64,000 nucleotides of DNA from AG2 sp036493735 (GCA_036493735.1 DASXPH010000057.1:14925-78924); one strand, 5' to 3'. Positions 54,784 to 63,864 are shown, counted from the first letter of the stretch. Program-made: numbers and translations. Notes: generated by a model not told the origin, from the sequence alone.

Positions 54784-55982
54784 CCGGTTCGCCGCAAAGG
54801 GAAATGTTGACACCTGACACGCTTCCATCCTTTCAGAGCGCTCTGGCCGAACAGAGCGTGGACGGTTGGCTGCTATTCGACTTTCGAGGCATCAACCCGA
54901 TCGCGAAGGAACTGCTGCGCATCGAGGGGATGGCGACGCGTCGGGCGTTTGCCTGGGTGCCGGCGCGTGGAACGCCGGTCGCGTTCACGCACGCGATCGA
55001 GCCGGGGCCATGGCAGCATTGGCCGGCGAGCTGGCAACGCGAGACGTACAGCTCCTGGAAGTCGCTCGAGTCGCTGATCGCGCGCTATGTCGGCCAGAAG
55101 CGCGTCGCGATGGAGTATTCGCCAGGAGACGCGGTGCCGTATCTCGATCGCATTCCGGCTGGCGTGATCGAAATGGTGCGGGCCGCGGGCGCAGACGTCG
55201 TCTCGTCGGGAGAGCTGGTGTCGCGCTTCTACGCGGTCTGGAGCGACCACGACCTCGCGTCGCACGAGCGCGCGGCGGAACAGATCGCGGGTATCGCACG
55301 GGAAGCACTGGCTTTTGCCGGTCGACGCGCCCATGCGGGGCATCCGATCGCTGAGCACGAGCTGATGCGCTGGATCCTCGATCAATTCCACGCGCGCGGC
55401 CTATCCACCGACCACGGGCCGAACGTCTCGGCGGGCGACAACGCGGCGAATCCGCATTACGAGCCGTCGCCGAGTCATCCGCGACCGATCCGCGCTGGTG
55501 AGATTTTACTCATCGACCTCTGGGCGCGCGAAGACGGCGGCGTCTACGCCGATCAAACGTGGATGGCGTCAGTGGGCGAGCCGAGCGGTGAGGCGCGGAA
55601 GATCTGGCAGGCCGTGCGTGAGGCGCGCGATCGCGCAATAAGCCTGGTGCGCGACGCCGCGGCACGCGGCGACGTGCTGCGCGGCGCCGACGTGGACGAC
55701 GCGGCGCGTCAGGTAATCGTGGAGCGCGGCTTCGGCGCCTACTTCACACATCGCACCGGCCATTCGATCGACTCGCGCGACCTGCATGGATCCGGACCGC
55801 ACCTCGACAATCTCGAGACCCGTGAAGAGCGTTTGCTCATCGCGGGGGTGGGCTTCTCGATCGAGCCCGGCATTTACGTGCCCGGGAAGATCGGCATGAG
55901 GAGCGAGGTCAACGTCTTCCTTCGGCCGGGAGAGGCGGTGGTCACGCCGCGCGGCTACCAGACCGACTTGATCGAGGTCTGA
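54780..55982 (+). CDS. M24-family metallopeptidase (Xaa-Pro aminopeptidase type)
   Basis: 400 residues. The N-terminal creatinase-like domain (about 1-160) is followed by the pita-bread catalytic domain. Metal ligands are in LLIDLWAREDGGVYADQTW (two Asp), YFTHRTGHSID (His), FSIEPGIYVPG (Glu) and MRSEVNVF (Glu). GTG 54780 overlaps the V4R-like gene; an ATG 24 bp later is the other candidate. Cytoplasmic. Confidence 0.9.
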   Translation: MTGSPQREMLTPDTLPSFQSALAEQSVDGWLLFDFRGINPIAKELLRIEGMATRRAFAWVPARGTPVAFTHAIEPGPWQHWPASWQRETYSSWKSLESLIARYVGQKRVAMEYSPGDAVPYLDRIPAGVIEMVRAAGADVVSSGELVSRFYAVWSDHDLASHERAAEQIAGIAREALAFAGRRAHAGHPIAEHELMRWILDQFHARGLSTDHGPNVSAGDNAANPHYEPSPSHPRPIRAGEILLIDLWAREDGGVYADQTWMASVGEPSGEARKIWQAVREARDRAISLVRDAAARGDVLRGADVDDAARQVIVERGFGAYFTHRTGHSIDSRDLHGSGPHLDNLETREERLLIAGVGFSIEPGIYVPGKIGMRSEVNVFLRPGEAVVTPRGYQTDLIEV

Positions 55983-56046
55983 GGGCCGGGCACCGAGCGC
56001 CCGATTCTCAACCCTGTGTTCTGAGAGCTCGAGCCTCGACAACGCC

Positions 56047-57060
56047 CTAACGAGAGCGGCCGATGATCGCCCAGACTCCCGGATCCTCCTGACCAAGCCT
56101 CCAGAGCGCGATCGTGTTGACGCCCTGGGCCCTCACTTCGCGGATGAGCGCCTCGATCAATCCGGCGTCGCTCACCCAGAGATCCCACACCCCGGGACTC
56201 GTGGCGCGCATCGTGGAGGTCGCGGGGTCTCGCTGCAGCGCCACGTTCGCGGCGGCGGCGTCGCGCTGAGCATCGCCGAAGGTGAGTGCCGCGGCCGGTC
56301 CAGAAGTAGGCCAGCGATAGCCGTACAACGGCAACGCGGCGACGACGTGCTGCGCCCCGACCTCGCCGACGCGGAGTGCCGTCGCGCTCCGCACCCAATC
56401 GGGCGCGGCGAGGGGACCGGGGGGCGACGTCATCCAATGCTGGTCGTACAACATCACGAGCAGGTAATCGGCGGCCGGCACGAGATCGCGTCCATTGAAG
56501 ACGGTCGTGTCCACGGCCGGAACGGCGACGGCGATCGGGCCGACGCCGCGCGCGCGGGCCGAATCGGCAATGGCGCGAACGGCGGCCGTCGCGACCACGC
56601 GATCCGTCGGGGCGAACCCCTCGATGTCGATGACGACTCCTCGATATCCTCCGTTCGTTAGGCGACGCGCGATGTCCCCCGCTGCGTGCGCGAGCGCCGG
56701 TGGATCGCCGACGAGCTGGCGCACGGGATCCGCATGGAATCGCCCGCCCACAGCATTGGTGACGATGCCCATCAGCCGCAACCCGGTCGTCCGGTTGCGC
56801 GCGAGCGTGTCGCGGAACTCGGCGAAGGGCTGTCCCGTTAGGCTGTCGAGCTGGATCCACCCGGATACCACGGCGTCCAACTGGCCGGCGTGCTCGCGTG
56901 CGGCGGCACTACTCCGGCCATCCCACGGAACCGTGAACCCCCACACGCGCAACCGCGCCGGCGCACCCGAGCGCGCCGCGCCGGTGACGACAGCAACAGC
57001 GAGGATAGTCAGCAGTGCGCCGAGCTGTGACGCGCGCGGTCGAATGGTGGAGGGCATCAT
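56047..57060 (-). CDS. Secreted GH18-like (TIM-barrel) protein
   Basis: 337 residues. An N-terminal hydrophobic segment (GALLTILAVAVVTGAA) acts as signal peptide or anchor. The chain has the spore-coat/YaaH-like GH18 pattern: LRVWGFTVPW at the first strand, YRGVVIDIEGFAPTD at strand 4 (Asp/Glu pair), and YLLVMLYDQHWMTSPPGP at strand 6. The C-terminal AQGVNTIALWRLGQEDPGVWAI closes the barrel. Hydrolysis of peptidoglycan or chitin-like sugars is possible. ATG 57060. Confidence 0.8.
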   Translation of the reverse strand: MMPSTIRPRASQLGALLTILAVAVVTGAARSGAPARLRVWGFTVPWDGRSSAAAREHAGQLDAVVSGWIQLDSLTGQPFAEFRDTLARNRTTGLRLMGIVTNAVGGRFHADPVRQLVGDPPALAHAAGDIARRLTNGGYRGVVIDIEGFAPTDRVVATAAVRAIADSARARGVGPIAVAVPAVDTTVFNGRDLVPAADYLLVMLYDQHWMTSPPGPLAAPDWVRSATALRVGEVGAQHVVAALPLYGYRWPTSGPAAALTFGDAQRDAAAANVALQRDPATSTMRATSPGVWDLWVSDAGLIEALIREVRAQGVNTIALWRLGQEDPGVWAIIGRSR

Positions 57061-57145
57061 TGGCGAATACACGAAGGGTCGACGAGAAGTTTCCCGTCGA
57101 CCCATCCGGCCACGCATGTCGCGGGCCGTCGTGCTCGCCGAGTTG

Positions 57146-57544
57146 TTATGCGCGCGTGTTGCTGACCACGCCGCGTTCGCGTACGAGATTGAACGGATAG
57201 ACGATCGTCTCGGGCGCAAATGGGCCCTTCTCGAATCGCCAGTTCCTGATCGTCGACGTGATGCAGGATTCGACTTCGCGACGGCCGGCGCCCATCAGTG
57301 CGGAGGATGCCACCTCGGCGTCTTCGACGCGCCCCGAAGGAGAAACGGTGATCTCGACCTCGATCATACCGCCGAGGCCCGGGTTGAGACGAAGGCCTTC
57401 GGCTTCGTAACAGCGCTGTATTTCGGCGGAGTGGCGCAGCGCGACAAGTCGAATGTCGTTATCGGGACGCAGGCTGTCTGGCTGTTGCGGCATCAGCGAC
57501 ATACGGCTCGCGAGCGCCAGCGACAGGAAGAGGGTATGCAGCAT
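57146..57544 (-). CDS. AgmX/PglI C-terminal-domain protein
   Basis: 132 residues. After a signal-peptide-like N-terminus (MLHTLFLSLALASRMSLMP), the AgmX/PglI motif is recognisable: IQRCYEAEGLRLNPGLGGMIEVEITVSPSGRV, a cysteine in ESCITSTIRNWRFEKG, and YPFNLVRE. This domain occurs in myxobacterial gliding/adventurous-motility proteins and in TonB-like envelope proteins. It precedes the GH18-like gene on the same strand by 85 bp. Confidence 0.78.
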   Translation of the reverse strand: MLHTLFLSLALASRMSLMPQQPDSLRPDNDIRLVALRHSAEIQRCYEAEGLRLNPGLGGMIEVEITVSPSGRVEDAEVASSALMGAGRREVESCITSTIRNWRFEKGPFAPETIVYPFNLVRERGVVSNTRA

Positions 57545-57661
57545 GTGTTACCGAAGCAGCGGGAAATGGTTAGACACGCGACAACGACGTCCATCGCGTC
57601 TGCAGAGGTGACGAATGGCGTCGGCTCGCGGTCACATGGCGCACGCCTTGCCAACTCGGCC

Positions 57662-58534
57662 ATGCGCCTCGCTCTCAAATTGATATCTCTCGTGCACCAA
57701 CTTGCCATAGGCCATTTGCGACGAGCTCGTGCGCAAGGGCTCGCCACCATTTCGATGTTGTTGCTGTCCTCATCAATCTGCAGTGTCGTTGGTTGCGCCA
57801 GCGATCGCGACAGTACGGCGCAAGCCAGGACAGCGAAGCAGTCCGTGGGCGCGATCGCGCTGCCCAGCGTTGCATACAAGCCCGTAGCGCTTTCCACCAG
57901 CGGAACTATTACGGGGACCATCGAGATCGACGGCGATGCTCCGCCGGATAGCGTCGTCACTCCGACGCTCGGTCGCGAGATCTGTGGGACGGCGTATCCC
58001 GATTCGTCGATCGTGCGACGGGGCAACGCGCTCGCCAACGTGGTCGTATGGCTGACGGATGTGACGCAGGGCAAATCGCTCCCGATGGAGCGCCGGACGG
58101 AGATCATCAACGAGGAGTGCCGTCTTGTCCCACGCGTTCAGGCGGTCGTCGCCGGGACGACGGTGAACGTACGCAACGAGGATCACCTCGCGCACACGAC
58201 ACGCTTCCTGCTCGGCGGCGCTGGTGGCGACACCCTGGCGCGCGTGCCCCTCACCGACGACGGACAGGTCGTACCTAACGAGCACGTTGCCGCGAAGGCA
58301 GGGATGGTCGCGGTCACGTGCGCGCAACATCCGTGGACGCACGGGTTCATCGCGGTGCTGGAGAGCCCGTATTTCGCCGTCACCGATCAGAGCGGGACGT
58401 TTCGTCTGGATTCCGTTCCGCCGGGCAAATACCACCTGCGTGTCTGGCACGAGCGGGGCGCGCCGGTGGAGCAGGAGGTGGACGTGACGGCGTCGGGGAC
58501 GAGCCGAGTGGATGTGAAGCTGAAGCTTAGGTAG
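57662..58534 (+). CDS. Cupredoxin-like lipoprotein with carboxypeptidase-regulatory-type domain
   Basis: 290 residues. A lipobox (VVGC) near residue 45 marks a lipoprotein; the hydrophobic stretch is SMLLLSSSICSVVGC. Start ATG 57662 gives a positively charged n-region; the ATG at 57755 would lack one. The mid-section TVNVRNEDHLAHTTRF and VTCAQHPWTHGFIAV carry a His/Cys/His set typical of type I copper centres (plastocyanin-like). FRLDSVPPGKYHLRVWHE is a carboxypeptidase-regulatory-like strand. Probably an envelope copper-binding or electron-transfer protein. A terminator follows. Confidence 0.75.
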   Translation: MRLALKLISLVHQLAIGHLRRARAQGLATISMLLLSSSICSVVGCASDRDSTAQARTAKQSVGAIALPSVAYKPVALSTSGTITGTIEIDGDAPPDSVVTPTLGREICGTAYPDSSIVRRGNALANVVVWLTDVTQGKSLPMERRTEIINEECRLVPRVQAVVAGTTVNVRNEDHLAHTTRFLLGGAGGDTLARVPLTDDGQVVPNEHVAAKAGMVAVTCAQHPWTHGFIAVLESPYFAVTDQSGTFRLDSVPPGKYHLRVWHERGAPVEQEVDVTASGTSRVDVKLKLR

Positions 58535-58559
58535 CGGCTAGCGGGTTGCGGGCGATGAC

Positions 58560-58601
58560 GGAACAAAGGCCGACGGGTTCACCGTCGGCCTTCCTTGTTC
58601 C
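58560..58601. terminator. Bidirectional terminator between convergent genes
   Basis: AAGGCCGACGG (58566-58576) pairs with CCGTCGGCCTT (58582-58592) around GTTCA; GGAACAA and TTGTTCC extend it outside. It lies between the convergent cupredoxin-like (+) and 92-aa (-) genes. The core stem AAGGCCGACG equals that at 48788. Confidence 0.85.
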
Positions 58602-58620
58602 AACCCTCTACCGCCACCCT

Positions 58621-58899
58621 CTACCCATTCAGCCACCGCCTGACGACAGAGAGCGGATGATTCAGTCCGCGTCTCTCGCGCGCCCATCGTTCGACGTCGC
58701 GCAGCAGGTCGGCGGAGGTGCGCTGTTCGGTTCTGGGGGCGGCGCTCCAGTCGTCACTCGACCAGGAACGGACGCGCACCTTGCCGTCTTGCGTCGGACG
58801 CTCGAGGAGAAGCAACAACTCCGGCTGGCCCTGCCCTCCGCCAACCATCAGCTGGAGCGTGTCAGCTGACGACGAGTTGCCGAGGTCGATCGGCGTCAC
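58621..58899 (-). CDS. Small hypothetical protein, 92 aa, coupled to ctaB
   Basis: GTG 58899 overlaps the ctaB stop (GTGA), which indicates translational coupling. The protein (VTPIDLGNSSSADTLQLM..., LELLLLLERPTQDGKVRVRSW-like strands, ADLLRDVERWARERRG) is soluble, with no known family. The upstream part of the open frame is ctaB in another frame and is ignored. It ends before a bidirectional terminator. Confidence 0.65.
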   Translation of the reverse strand: MTPIDLGNSSSADTLQLMVGGGQGQPELLLLLERPTQDGKVRVRSWSSDDWSAAPRTEQRTSADLLRDVERWARERRGLNHPLSVVRRWLNG

Positions 58900-59783
58900 C
58901 GCAGGATGAGTCGATCGGCGACCATGAGGCCGAAGAGGAGCGCGAGATAGAGCAATGAAAACTTGTACAACGACCATGCCGCCGGAATCCACTGGCCACG
59001 GCGCGCGACTCGGAATACGCCGAGCACGAAGGCCAGATCGAGCAGCAGCGCGCCGGCGAGGTAGAGAACGCCGAGCGCGCCGAACGCCACCGGCAGCAGT
59101 GTGAGTGGCACCAGCACGGCCGTGTACCAGAGCATCTGGCGAATGGTCTCGCGCTCTCCCCAAACGAGCGGTGCCATGGGAACGCCGGCGCGGTCGTAGT
59201 CGCGCTGCTTCAGGAGCGCGAGTGCCCAGAAGTGCGGCGGAGTCCAGTAGAAAATGATTAGAAAAAGATAAACAGCGAGCAGGTCGACGCGACCGGTGAC
59301 CGCGGCCCACCCCACGAGGGGCGGGAAGGCGCCGGCCGCACCGCCAATGACGATGTTCTGCGGCGTGCTGCGTTTGAGCCAGCGCGTGTAGACGAAGACG
59401 TAAAAGTAGAACCCCGCGAGCCCGAGGGCGGCCGTGAGCACGTTCGCAAAGTGCGCGAGCAGGTACGTCGCGGTCGTCGCGAGGAGAATGCCGAATACAA
59501 GCACCTCGCGCGCGCTGAGGCGCCCGCTCGGAATCGGGCGGAGACGCGTGCGCGCCATGCGATCGTCGATGTCCCGATCCAGGTACATGTTCACGGCGTT
59601 GGCGCCCCCCGCCATGAGGTACCCGCCAACGAACACCACGAGCACGAGCGCCCAGCTCGGCGTGCCAGCCACGAACATTGGCGCGATCGTCGTGACGAGA
59701 AGCAGCGAGATGATACGCGGCTTCGTGAGCGCGATCAGGTCACGCACGAACCATCGCGACGTCGAGGTGGCGGCGTGGGTCAT
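58896..59783 (-). CDS. ctaB: Protoheme IX farnesyltransferase (heme O synthase)
   Basis: 295 residues, UbiA-type prenyltransferase with about nine helices. The NxxxDxxxD prenyl-diphosphate site is NMYLDRDIDDRM. YTRWLKRSTPQNIVIGG and PLVWGERETIRQM are heme-O-synthase elements. Makes heme O for the terminal oxidase. ATG 59783 overlaps ctaA by 4 bp; the 130 codons upstream are ctaA in another frame. Confidence 0.95.
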   Translation of the reverse strand: MTHAATSTSRWFVRDLIALTKPRIISLLLVTTIAPMFVAGTPSWALVLVVFVGGYLMAGGANAVNMYLDRDIDDRMARTRLRPIPSGRLSAREVLVFGILLATTATYLLAHFANVLTAALGLAGFYFYVFVYTRWLKRSTPQNIVIGGAAGAFPPLVGWAAVTGRVDLLAVYLFLIIFYWTPPHFWALALLKQRDYDRAGVPMAPLVWGERETIRQMLWYTAVLVPLTLLPVAFGALGVLYLAGALLLDLAFVLGVFRVARRGQWIPAAWSLYKFSLLYLALLFGLMVADRLILR

Positions 59784-60778
59784 GAGATGGGACTCTGCGC
59801 CGTCTGCGACGTGGCGGGTCGCGACCGGAGACCGTTGGACAACACCTCGAAACGGACGGGCGTCGCGCGTCGCGCGATGTGCGCGAGATAAGCATATGTG
59901 AACGTACCGAGCCAGACACTGACGCCGACCGCCTCGTGCAGCGAACGCAGCACCGCGGGAAGCGTGAGCAGCACCATCGAGGCGGCGACCGTGAGTTGCA
60001 GGATCACGAGTCCGAGCGCGATCGTCGCCGCGCGGGTGACCGTCCGCGACTCGTCGCGTCGTCGCGACAGGCCGGCGACGACACCGATCAGGTGCAGAAG
60101 CAGGAGGAAGGCGAGAACACGATGAGTGAGCTGCACGTGCACGGCTTCCATACCGGCCGACGCATCGCGCCCGCATAACGGGAAGGAACGGCAGGCGATC
60201 GCCGCGCTCGGCAGCTTCGCCGTCAAGCCACCCATTGCAACCGTGAGAAATGCGAGCACGGCCGCGGCATTCGCCGCCCGAGCCACGCGTCCAGATACAG
60301 GCTCGATACGAGCGGCCGCGCCGCCGAGCGCACCGGCGCGCATCGCCGCCGCGGCGAGGGTGGCGAAGAGCGTCATCGCGAGCAGCCAGTGGGCGACCGT
60401 CGCATATGGAGTGTTGCCGAGCTTCACCGTCACCGCACCGAGAATCGCCGCCGCGAGCACCGCTGCGACAGCAAGCAGCGCCGCGCGAAGAACGCCACCT
60501 CGGCCGCCCACCTGCGGCTCACGACGCGCCCGCCACGCCACCCCCGCGAACGCGACGACCGTGAGCACGAGAATCGACGCGAGCAAGCGATGTGTCCACT
60601 CGACCACCAGGTCGGGACGATTCATGGGCGGGAACAGATGGCCGTAGCAGAGCGGCCAGTGATCGCCGCATCCCATTCCCGACCCGGAGATGCGCACGAT
60701 CGCGCCGAAGACGAGGTGCGTGAATGCGACCAGGAGCGCGGCGTAGGAGAATCGGCGAAGCGCCGTTAGCGTAGCCAT
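59780..60778 (-). CDS. ctaA: Heme A synthase (COX15/CtaA family)
   Basis: 332 residues, eight membrane helices. Heme-binding His residues fall in FTHLVFGAIVRISGSGMGCGDHWPLCYG and LLHLIGVVAGL; VEWTHRLLASILVL and QLTHRVLAFLLLL are further matches. Oxidises heme O to heme A. Coupled to ctaB (ATGA) and located 4 bp after the CoxII-like hairpin gene. Confidence 0.95.
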   Translation of the reverse strand: MATLTALRRFSYAALLVAFTHLVFGAIVRISGSGMGCGDHWPLCYGHLFPPMNRPDLVVEWTHRLLASILVLTVVAFAGVAWRARREPQVGGRGGVLRAALLAVAAVLAAAILGAVTVKLGNTPYATVAHWLLAMTLFATLAAAAMRAGALGGAAARIEPVSGRVARAANAAAVLAFLTVAMGGLTAKLPSAAIACRSFPLCGRDASAGMEAVHVQLTHRVLAFLLLLHLIGVVAGLSRRRDESRTVTRAATIALGLVILQLTVAASMVLLTLPAVLRSLHEAVGVSVWLGTFTYAYLAHIARRATPVRFEVLSNGLRSRPATSQTAQSPIS

Positions 60779-60782
60779 CGGA

Positions 60783-60992
60783 TCAGATGCTCACGGTCAG
60801 GGCACGCCAAGTCATCACGAGCACGCAGGCAAGGACGATAGCGGGGATCACGGCCCATGCGAGCTCCGTCGGCCGGTGACGTGTCGTCTTCGACACGGAG
60901 CGCAGGATCGCGAGATGGGCGATTCCGCACGCGCAGGCGGCCGCCCAGAAAAGCAGCCGGGCGAGAAACGGTGACAGCAGAAAATTGTCCAT
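60783..60992 (-). CDS. Two-helix membrane protein resembling the N-terminal hairpin of cytochrome oxidase subunit II
   Basis: 69 residues from MDNFLLSPFL. Two helices: ARLLFWAAACACGIAHLAIL and ELAWAVIPAIVLACVLVMTW. The second matches the ELAWTxIPAxIL segment of CoxII (helix II), but the CuA cupredoxin domain is absent. It precedes ctaA by 4 bp, so a role in oxidase or heme A synthesis is plausible. Upstream codons from 61046 are an alternative longer start. Confidence 0.7.
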   Translation of the reverse strand: MDNFLLSPFLARLLFWAAACACGIAHLAILRSVSKTTRHRPTELAWAVIPAIVLACVLVMTWRALTVSI

Positions 60993-61085
60993 TGTGGCCA
61001 ACGAAAGGTGACGGATGCTCGGGCCTCGGTCAATCAGCGAATGCATCCTTCCGTCATTGCTGCACGCGCCCTAGCATACTGACCC

Positions 61086-62477
61086 ATGCATGACTCAACG
61101 GTGGTCGATCCGCCATCGGCGCTCCCGCGCCGACTCGGTCTCTGGAGCGCGGTAGCAGTCGTCATCGGGACGACCATCGGGTCGGGCATCTTCCGATCGC
61201 CGTCCGGTATTGCGAACAAGCTGCCGGGTCCGCTGCCACTCCTCACGGTCTGGGTGGTGGGCGGAGCACTCGCGCTCTGTGGAGCGCTGACGTTGGCCGA
61301 AGTAGCTGGCGCGCTTCCGTACACGGGCGGCATCTACGTGTTCCTTCGCGAGGGCTGGGGCCGGCTCGTCGCATTCCTATTCGGATGGGCGGAGCTCGTG
61401 ATCATTCGCGCCGCGGCGCTGGGCGCGATCGGGATCACATTCGCCGAGTATTTCCTCCGCGTCCTTGGCTTCAATCCCACCGTTGAGCCCTACCAGACGT
61501 ATGCCCACTATCTCGCGGCAGTCGCGATCATCGTGATGGCGGGGGTGAACATCGTTGGCGTGAGGTTCAGCTCCTGGGTGCAGAACGTGACGACGGTCGC
61601 GAAGTATTTCGCGCTGCTGTTCATCGTGCTCGTCGCGCTCGCGTTAGGCCTGCCGAGTACTGGTGGGAACTTCACACCCGCGGCGCCGGCAGGGAGCTAC
61701 TCGACGTCGGCATTTGGGCTCGCGTTGGTTTCGGTGCTGTGGGCCTACGACGGCTGGGCGGACCTGAGCTTCATCAGCGGCGAGGTGAAGGATCCACGGC
61801 GCAACATGCCGCGCGCGCTGATCATCGGCGCCGTGGCGATCATCGCGATCTATCTGCTGGCGAACGTGGGGTACCTGGCCGTAATGTCCGTCGGGGATAT
61901 CAAAGGCTCCCCACTCGTCGCGGCCGACGTCGCACAGCGGCTGATCGGAGCGGGTGGCGTGGTGTTCGTCTCGATCACGGTCATGCTGTCGACGTTCGGG
62001 ACACTGAACGGCTCCGTTCTGACCTCGCCGCGCATCTGGTTCGCGATGGCCGACGACGGACTGTTCTTCCGGCGTGTCGCGGCGGTGCATCCTCGATTCC
62101 AGACGCCGTACGTCGCGATCTCGATCGCCGCTGTTCTCGGCGCGGGGTTCGTGCTGCTGCGGACGTTCGATCAGCTCGCGGACACGTTCGTAACGGCGAT
62201 CATCCCGTTCTACGCGTTAGGCGTTGCTTCGGTCTACGTGCTGCGCCGCCGGCCGGATTACAATCCACCGTTCCGTACGCCGGGGTATCCCGTCGTACCG
62301 GCGCTCTTCGTGCTCGCAACGATCTACCTGCTGGTGAACGCAATCCTGGATCCTGCTGGCCGGTGGGGAACGCTCGCCGTGATGGGTGTGACGCTGCTGG
62401 GGATCCCGGTTTACTACCTGACGGTTGGCCGTCGGCCGACGACGCTGACGCGCCGCGCCGAATCCGCCGCGGACTGA
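61086..62477 (+). CDS. APC-superfamily amino acid permease
   Basis: 463 residues, about 12 membrane helices. TM1 shows GTTIGSGIFRSPSGI. Y-D-G-W in LWAYDGWADLSFISGEVKDP is typical of the LAT/APC subgroup, and GTLNGSVLTSPRIWFAMADDG is the TM8 loop. It stands between a divergent oxidase gene and the amidohydrolase gene downstream (49 bp). Substrate not evident. Confidence 0.92.
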   Translation: MHDSTVVDPPSALPRRLGLWSAVAVVIGTTIGSGIFRSPSGIANKLPGPLPLLTVWVVGGALALCGALTLAEVAGALPYTGGIYVFLREGWGRLVAFLFGWAELVIIRAAALGAIGITFAEYFLRVLGFNPTVEPYQTYAHYLAAVAIIVMAGVNIVGVRFSSWVQNVTTVAKYFALLFIVLVALALGLPSTGGNFTPAAPAGSYSTSAFGLALVSVLWAYDGWADLSFISGEVKDPRRNMPRALIIGAVAIIAIYLLANVGYLAVMSVGDIKGSPLVAADVAQRLIGAGGVVFVSITVMLSTFGTLNGSVLTSPRIWFAMADDGLFFRRVAAVHPRFQTPYVAISIAAVLGAGFVLLRTFDQLADTFVTAIIPFYALGVASVYVLRRRPDYNPPFRTPGYPVVPALFVLATIYLLVNAILDPAGRWGTLAVMGVTLLGIPVYYLTVGRRPTTLTRRAESAAD

Positions 62478-62526
62478 CCGCTCGTCATACCGCAAGCGCG
62501 GGTCGTTATCCCCAACCGAGGCTACA

Positions 62527-63840
62527 ATGCGCCTGGCACCGCTGCTGCTCGCATTCTTCGTCGCATCGGCGTCCGCACAGACGCCAAGCAATAGTGGCGT
62601 TACCCTGATCCATGCGGGCCGTGTGTTCGACAGCGAGCATGCGACATTCCTGCCCGCGCGGGACATCCTCGTCAGGCGTGGGCAGATCGACAGCGTTGCA
62701 CCGCACATCGCGGCTCCCCCGGGCGCTCGGGTATTAGACCTCTCACGCTACTCGGTGTTGCCGGGGCTCATCGACTCGCACACGCACCTGCTGTATCTCG
62801 AGAGCCCGTCGGGCGACCTGACGATGCAGGGTGCGGGCGCGGTGATCGTCGAGGGCACACCGCTGCGGGCGCTGCACGGCGCCGCCCGAGCACGTACCTT
62901 TCTCGGTGCCGGCATAACGACGGTGCGCGATCTCGGCAACTCGGGCCGATTCGGCGACATCGCGCTCCGCGACGCGATTCGAGACGGGAGCGTCGACGGA
63001 CCACGCATGGTCGTATCGGGACCAGGATTGAGCCCCGAGGGTGGCCAATTCCCAGGACTCCAGCGCAATTACCGGGAGATCGCCGAGGAGGAGTATCGCG
63101 TCGTGCGCGGACCGGAGGACGCCGCGTTAGGCGTGCGTGAGAACGTCACGTACGGCGCGGATGTCATCAAGATCTACTCGAACAACACGCCGAATCGCGG
63201 CGCACTGTCGGTGGACGAGATGCGGGCGATCGTGGACGAGGCGCATCGTCTTCATGTGAAGGTCACGGCACATGCGACCTCCGACGAAGCGGTCTGGCGC
63301 GCGGCCACAGCCGGCGTCGACGGCATCGAGCACGCCTATCAGGTCGCGGACTCGACGCTCACCCTCATGAAACAGAAGGACATCTTCATGGTGCCCACGG
63401 ATCTCGACACGGCCACATTGCGTCGTTACGGGACGCGCACGCAGGGCAAATTGGAAGTGACGCCGGCGCTGATCTCGTCATTTCTGTCCGCGCAACACGA
63501 CCGGTTGAATCGCGCGATGAAGATCGGCGTGCCGATCGCCGCTGGCTCGGATAACTACATCGACCTCGGCATGCCGCAGGGCGACGCGGCAAAGCACAAT
63601 CTGTTCGCGTACTTCGAGGCGGGTATGCCGGCGTTGACGGTCCTGCAGGTAGCGACGTTCAACGCCTCACGGCTTCTCGGCCTCGAGGGGAGGATCGGCG
63701 TGATCAAGCCGCACGCCTTCGCGGACATCCTCGCGGTGGAGGGCGATCCGGCGGCCGACATTCACGCGCTGGAGCGCGTTCGCTTCGTGATGAAGCAGGG
63801 TACCGTCTACGTCAACAAGATCTCAACGGTGCGAGACTGA
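62527..63840 (+). CDS. Secreted amidohydrolase-family protein (imidazolonepropionase/prolidase-like)
   Basis: 437 residues with signal peptide (to ASAQ). Metal ligands: HTH in GLIDSHTHLLYLE, carboxylysine position in NVTYGADVIKIYSNN (Lys), His in KVTAHATSDEAV, His in DGIEHAYQV, and Asp in IAAGSDNYID. The final FADILAVEGDPAADI is the usual amidohydrolase C-terminus. Many secreted homologues are peptidases. It ends 24 bp before the transposase gene. Confidence 0.9.
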   Translation: MRLAPLLLAFFVASASAQTPSNSGVTLIHAGRVFDSEHATFLPARDILVRRGQIDSVAPHIAAPPGARVLDLSRYSVLPGLIDSHTHLLYLESPSGDLTMQGAGAVIVEGTPLRALHGAARARTFLGAGITTVRDLGNSGRFGDIALRDAIRDGSVDGPRMVVSGPGLSPEGGQFPGLQRNYREIAEEEYRVVRGPEDAALGVRENVTYGADVIKIYSNNTPNRGALSVDEMRAIVDEAHRLHVKVTAHATSDEAVWRAATAGVDGIEHAYQVADSTLTLMKQKDIFMVPTDLDTATLRRYGTRTQGKLEVTPALISSFLSAQHDRLNRAMKIGVPIAAGSDNYIDLGMPQGDAAKHNLFAYFEAGMPALTVLQVATFNASRLLGLEGRIGVIKPHAFADILAVEGDPAADIHALERVRFVMKQGTVYVNKISTVRD

Positions 63841-63864
63841 CTAAAACTGAGAGAGGAGACTAGT

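Noticed and set aside
56495..57661. Upstream extension of the cupredoxin-like gene frame (from 56495)
   Set aside because: It overlaps two minus-strand genes completely; only the part from 57662 has the composition and domain of a protein.
58900..59310. N-terminal extension of the 92-aa gene
   Set aside because: It is ctaB in another frame; the GTGA overlap marks the true start.
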